Assembly (NCBI GenBank): GCA_027083655.1
Contig: JALWNS010000152.1
Coordinates: 1 to 6,028, forward strand
DNA length: 6,028 nucleotides
DNA from: Bacteroidales bacterium
Lineage (GTDB): Bacteria > Bacteroidota > Bacteroidia > Bacteroidales > S143-33
Direction: 5' to 3'
The position numbers and the translations under genes were made by a program. The notes under the pieces were generated by a model. That model did no database searches, was not told where the DNA came from, and saw only the letters and a list, made by a program, of their open reading frames with translations. Positions 3,572 to 6,028 of this stretch are shown piece after piece. Numbering within the stretch: position 1 is the first letter of the stretch; every line of letters begins with the position of its first letter.

Positions 3572-6028
3572 ATGAGAAAGCTAATGTTATTGGTTGCATT
3601 CCTTGGTTTCCTTGGGATGCAAGCATTTGCTCAAAAGACTATTACAGGTACCGTTACGAGCGCCGAGGACGGTAGCGCTCTACCAGGGGTATCTGTAGTA
3701 GTTAAAGGGACCACAATCGGTACTATTACCGATGTAGATGGTAAGTATACATTAAGTGGTGTACCAGAGGATGCTACAACACTTGTTTTCAGCTTCGTAG
3801 GTTATAAGACAGTTGAGGTGCCTATTACAGGCGAGGTTATCAACGTTCAGATGCATCCAGAAGCTGTACAAGTAGAAGAAGTTGTTGTAACAGCTCTTGG
3901 TATTAGCCGCGAGAAAAAAGCTCTTGGTTATGCCGTACAGGACGTTAAGGCTGATGATATAGAACAGAATACTACTGAAAACGTTGTAGACGCTCTTGCT
4001 GGCCGTGTAGCTGGTGTTACAGTTAACCGTTCTTCTGGTTCAGCAGGTGCAGGTACTTACATTGAGATTCGTGGTGCTTCTTCTATTACTGGAAACAACC
4101 AGCCATTGTTTGTAGTTGACGGTGTACCAATTGACAACTCAGGTGGTTATAGTGGTGTTGCTGGTGTTGATGAGGCAAACCGTGCTATTGACCTTAACCC
4201 TGATGACATTGCTTCTATAACAGTCCTTAAAGGTGGTGCTGCGACAGCTCTTTATGGTCTGCGTGCTGCTAACGGTGTTATCATTATTACAACTAAAAAA
4301 GGTAGAAACACTGGCAATAGAATTAACGTAGAGATTAACTCACGCGTTACTATTTCCCAGCCTAACAAGCTTCCTCCTCTCCAGAAGAAGTATGTTCAGG
4401 GTTCTTATGCTTATTCAGGAATTTTGAATTACTTTGGTATTCCAACTTCTCCTTGGACAGAGGCTGACTGGAATTACTATCACGCAGTATCCTGGGGTCC
4501 TGCAGTTGACTCTCTGAGCTACACTACAGATCCTAACTTCGTGCCTGGTCTTAATGACTATGGTTTCGGAGGTTTGACAACTATGGAAGACTGGATCAAG
4601 TACTGGGATCCAAATGGACGTATGGTATGGTATAACGACTCATTGGCTAATGGTAATCCAATCCAGGTTTATGACCCATACGAAATCTTCCGTACAGGTC
4701 TGAATATTAAAAACACATTCAGCCTCTCAGCAGGTAATGACTATAGCAACTACTACTTCTCAGCTTCTAACGAGAGTGACCAGGGTGTTGCTCCTAATAA
4801 CTACTTCAAGAAGACAACCCTGAAATTTTCTGCAAATTATAAGATTGGAAAGAAATTTAACACAGGTTTCGATATCACTTATGCTAATACAGGTGGTAAC
4901 CGTCTGCAGAAAGGTTCTAACCTCTCTGGTTTGATGCTTGGTCTGCTGCGTACACCAGCAAACTTCCACAACGACTATGGTTATGAGTTTGCGCCAGGTA
5001 CAGTAATGCATTATGCAGATGGTAGTGTACGTGATGTAAGTGGCGAGCAGCGTACTTTCCGTGGTATAAGCCGTGGTTATGACAACCCATACTGGATTGT
5101 TAACAATATTTACTATAAAGACAATGTAAACCGTGTTCTTGGTAATGTACACTTTGATTGGAGCCCACTTAGTTGGATGACAGTTACATGGCGTGTTGGT
5201 GGTGATATGTGGACTAAGTATGTTGACTACTTCTTCAAGCCACATTCTAACGAACAGCAGACAGGTTATAAAGAGCGTAGTTTCTCTGAGCTTCAAGACA
5301 TCAACTCAGATCTTATTGTTCGTATGAACAAGCGCTTCGGAGATCTGGAAATAAGTGGTATGCTAGGTAATAACCTCTACCAGCGTAAATCAGTAAGTGC
5401 AGCAGGATACGGTAGTGATTTAGCAATGCCAAGCTTTGACAATATAACAAGTTCATTAAATCCAAAAGGCACAGAAGGAACATACATGAAGCGCACGGCT
5501 GCTTTCTATGGTAGTTTTAGTTTGGTATATAAGAACATGCTCTACTTCGAAGCAACTGGACGTAATGAATGGTCAACAACAATGCCATTCGTAAACGGTA
5601 AGCCAAGAGGATTCTTCTATCCTTCAGTAAGTTTAGGCTTTGTATTCTCAGAGCTTCTGCCTAAGAACAATATCTTGACATTCGGTAAGCTGCGTGCTTC
5701 TTATGCTAAGATCGCTAATGATGCTACTGCTTATGCAACACTCAATTATCTGTCACTTGCTTCAGCTGGTGATGGATGGACAAATGGAGTTTCATTCCCA
5801 TTTATGAATTATGGTGGTTTTAGCCATGTTTATGGTTCATTAGGAAATCCAGATATTAGACCTGAGAACCAGACAACAAGTGAGATTGGTATTGAAATGC
5901 ACTTTTTAGGAGACAGATTGTACTTCGATGCTTCTTACTTCTACAACAAGAACACCGACCTGTTGTTGTATGTACCAGTTGCTCCATCTACCGGTTACAA
6001 TACCATGTACATGAACGCAGCTTCTATG
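3572..6028 (+). CDS. SusC/RagA-family TonB-linked outer-membrane transporter (C-terminus beyond right edge)
   Basis: SusC-like proteins are TonB-dependent outer-membrane barrels that import oligosaccharides or peptides captured by a SusD-like partner. The frame is open for 819 codons to the window edge; family members are usually about 1000-1100 aa, so roughly a fifth to a quarter is missing. In order: a signal peptide (residues 1-20, cleavage likely at AFA|Q); a carboxypeptidase-regulatory-like beta-sandwich (about 22-96) with TGTVTSAEDGSALPGVSV and DVDGKYTLSGV; the TonB-box region VEEVVVTALG (101-110); the plug (about 111-244) with LAGRVAGVTV, IEIRGASSI, PLFVVDGVPIDN and VLKGGAATALYGLRAANGVIIITTKKG; then barrel strands rich in aromatic residues and N/G. 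The plug reads YGLRAANG where YGSRAANG is usual. There is no N-terminal STN domain, so it should not signal through a FecR/anti-sigma partner in the usual way. ATG 3572 has an AAGGA only 3 nt upstream, closer than ideal. Codons are strongly biased (GGT, GCT, AAC, TAC), suggesting high expression. Substrate unknown. Confidence 0.96.
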   Translation, partial: MRKLMLLVAFLGFLGMQAFAQKTITGTVTSAEDGSALPGVSVVVKGTTIGTITDVDGKYTLSGVPEDATTLVFSFVGYKTVEVPITGEVINVQMHPEAVQVEEVVVTALGISREKKALGYAVQDVKADDIEQNTTENVVDALAGRVAGVTVNRSSGSAGAGTYIEIRGASSITGNNQPLFVVDGVPIDNSGGYSGVAGVDEANRAIDLNPDDIASITVLKGGAATALYGLRAANGVIIITTKKGRNTGNRINVEINSRVTISQPNKLPPLQKKYVQGSYAYSGILNYFGIPTSPWTEADWNYYHAVSWGPAVDSLSYTTDPNFVPGLNDYGFGGLTTMEDWIKYWDPNGRMVWYNDSLANGNPIQVYDPYEIFRTGLNIKNTFSLSAGNDYSNYYFSASNESDQGVAPNNYFKKTTLKFSANYKIGKKFNTGFDITYANTGGNRLQKGSNLSGLMLGLLRTPANFHNDYGYEFAPGTVMHYADGSVRDVSGEQRTFRGISRGYDNPYWIVNNIYYKDNVNRVLGNVHFDWSPLSWMTVTWRVGGDMWTKYVDYFFKPHSNEQQTGYKERSFSELQDINSDLIVRMNKRFGDLEISGMLGNNLYQRKSVSAAGYGSDLAMPSFDNITSSLNPKGTEGTYMKRTAAFYGSFSLVYKNMLYFEATGRNEWSTTMPFVNGKPRGFFYPSVSLGFVFSELLPKNNILTFGKLRASYAKIANDATAYATLNYLSLASAGDGWTNGVSFPFMNYGGFSHVYGSLGNPDIRPENQTTSEIGIEMHFLGDRLYFDASYFYNKNTDLLLYVPVAPSTGYNTMYMNAASM

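Noticed and set aside
4760..5296. 178-codon open frame on the minus strand
   Set aside because: It lies wholly inside the SusC-like gene, antisense. Its product is rich in T, C, I and V with no recognisable domain, as expected for the reverse of biased GGT/AAC/TAC codons.

Overview
The window looks like a piece of a Bacteroidota (Bacteroidetes) chromosome, probably order Bacteroidales. The evidence is a SusC/RagA-type TonB-dependent outer-membrane transporter beside a SusD/RagB-type lipoprotein, AT-rich DNA, A-rich leaders in place of strong Shine-Dalgarno sites, and promoter-like elements that fit the Bacteroides -7 consensus TAnnTTTG. Genus cannot be fixed from the sequence.

Layout: (1) 1-953, minus strand: the N-terminal 317 codons of a RecQ-family DNA helicase. 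It runs off the left edge just before helicase motif VI and appears to start at a TTG. (2) 954-1067: a short divergent intergenic region with back-to-back promoter candidates. (3) 1068-2066, plus: a complete LuxE-like acyl-protein synthetase/acyl transferase of the adenylate-forming superfamily. (4) 2089-3384, plus: a complete, compact SusD-like (SusD_2-type) lipoprotein, 22 nt after the previous stop and so probably co-transcribed with it. (5) 3385-3571: an AT-rich spacer with a long imperfect hairpin, A-tracts and small palindromes. (6) 3572-6028, plus: a SusC-like TonB-linked outer-membrane transporter, 819 codons in the window and still open at the right edge.

How the genes may work together: SusC-like proteins form the outer-membrane barrel, and SusD-like lipoproteins form the lid that captures glycans or peptides. 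The normal genetic order is susC then susD. Here the SusD-like gene comes first, is coupled to a LuxE-like gene, and is separated from the SusC-like gene by a hairpin and a likely separate promoter. Either this is an inverted D-then-C unit, or the SusD-like protein belongs with the LuxE-like enzyme and the transporter has its own SusD beyond the right edge. The substrate cannot be predicted. RecQ is a housekeeping DNA-repair helicase and is probably unrelated.

No RNA genes, insertion sequences, CRISPR arrays or phage genes were recognised. I did not find convincing evidence of a wholly new system. The most unusual points are the LuxE/SusD pairing, the D-before-C order and the shortened SusD-like protein.
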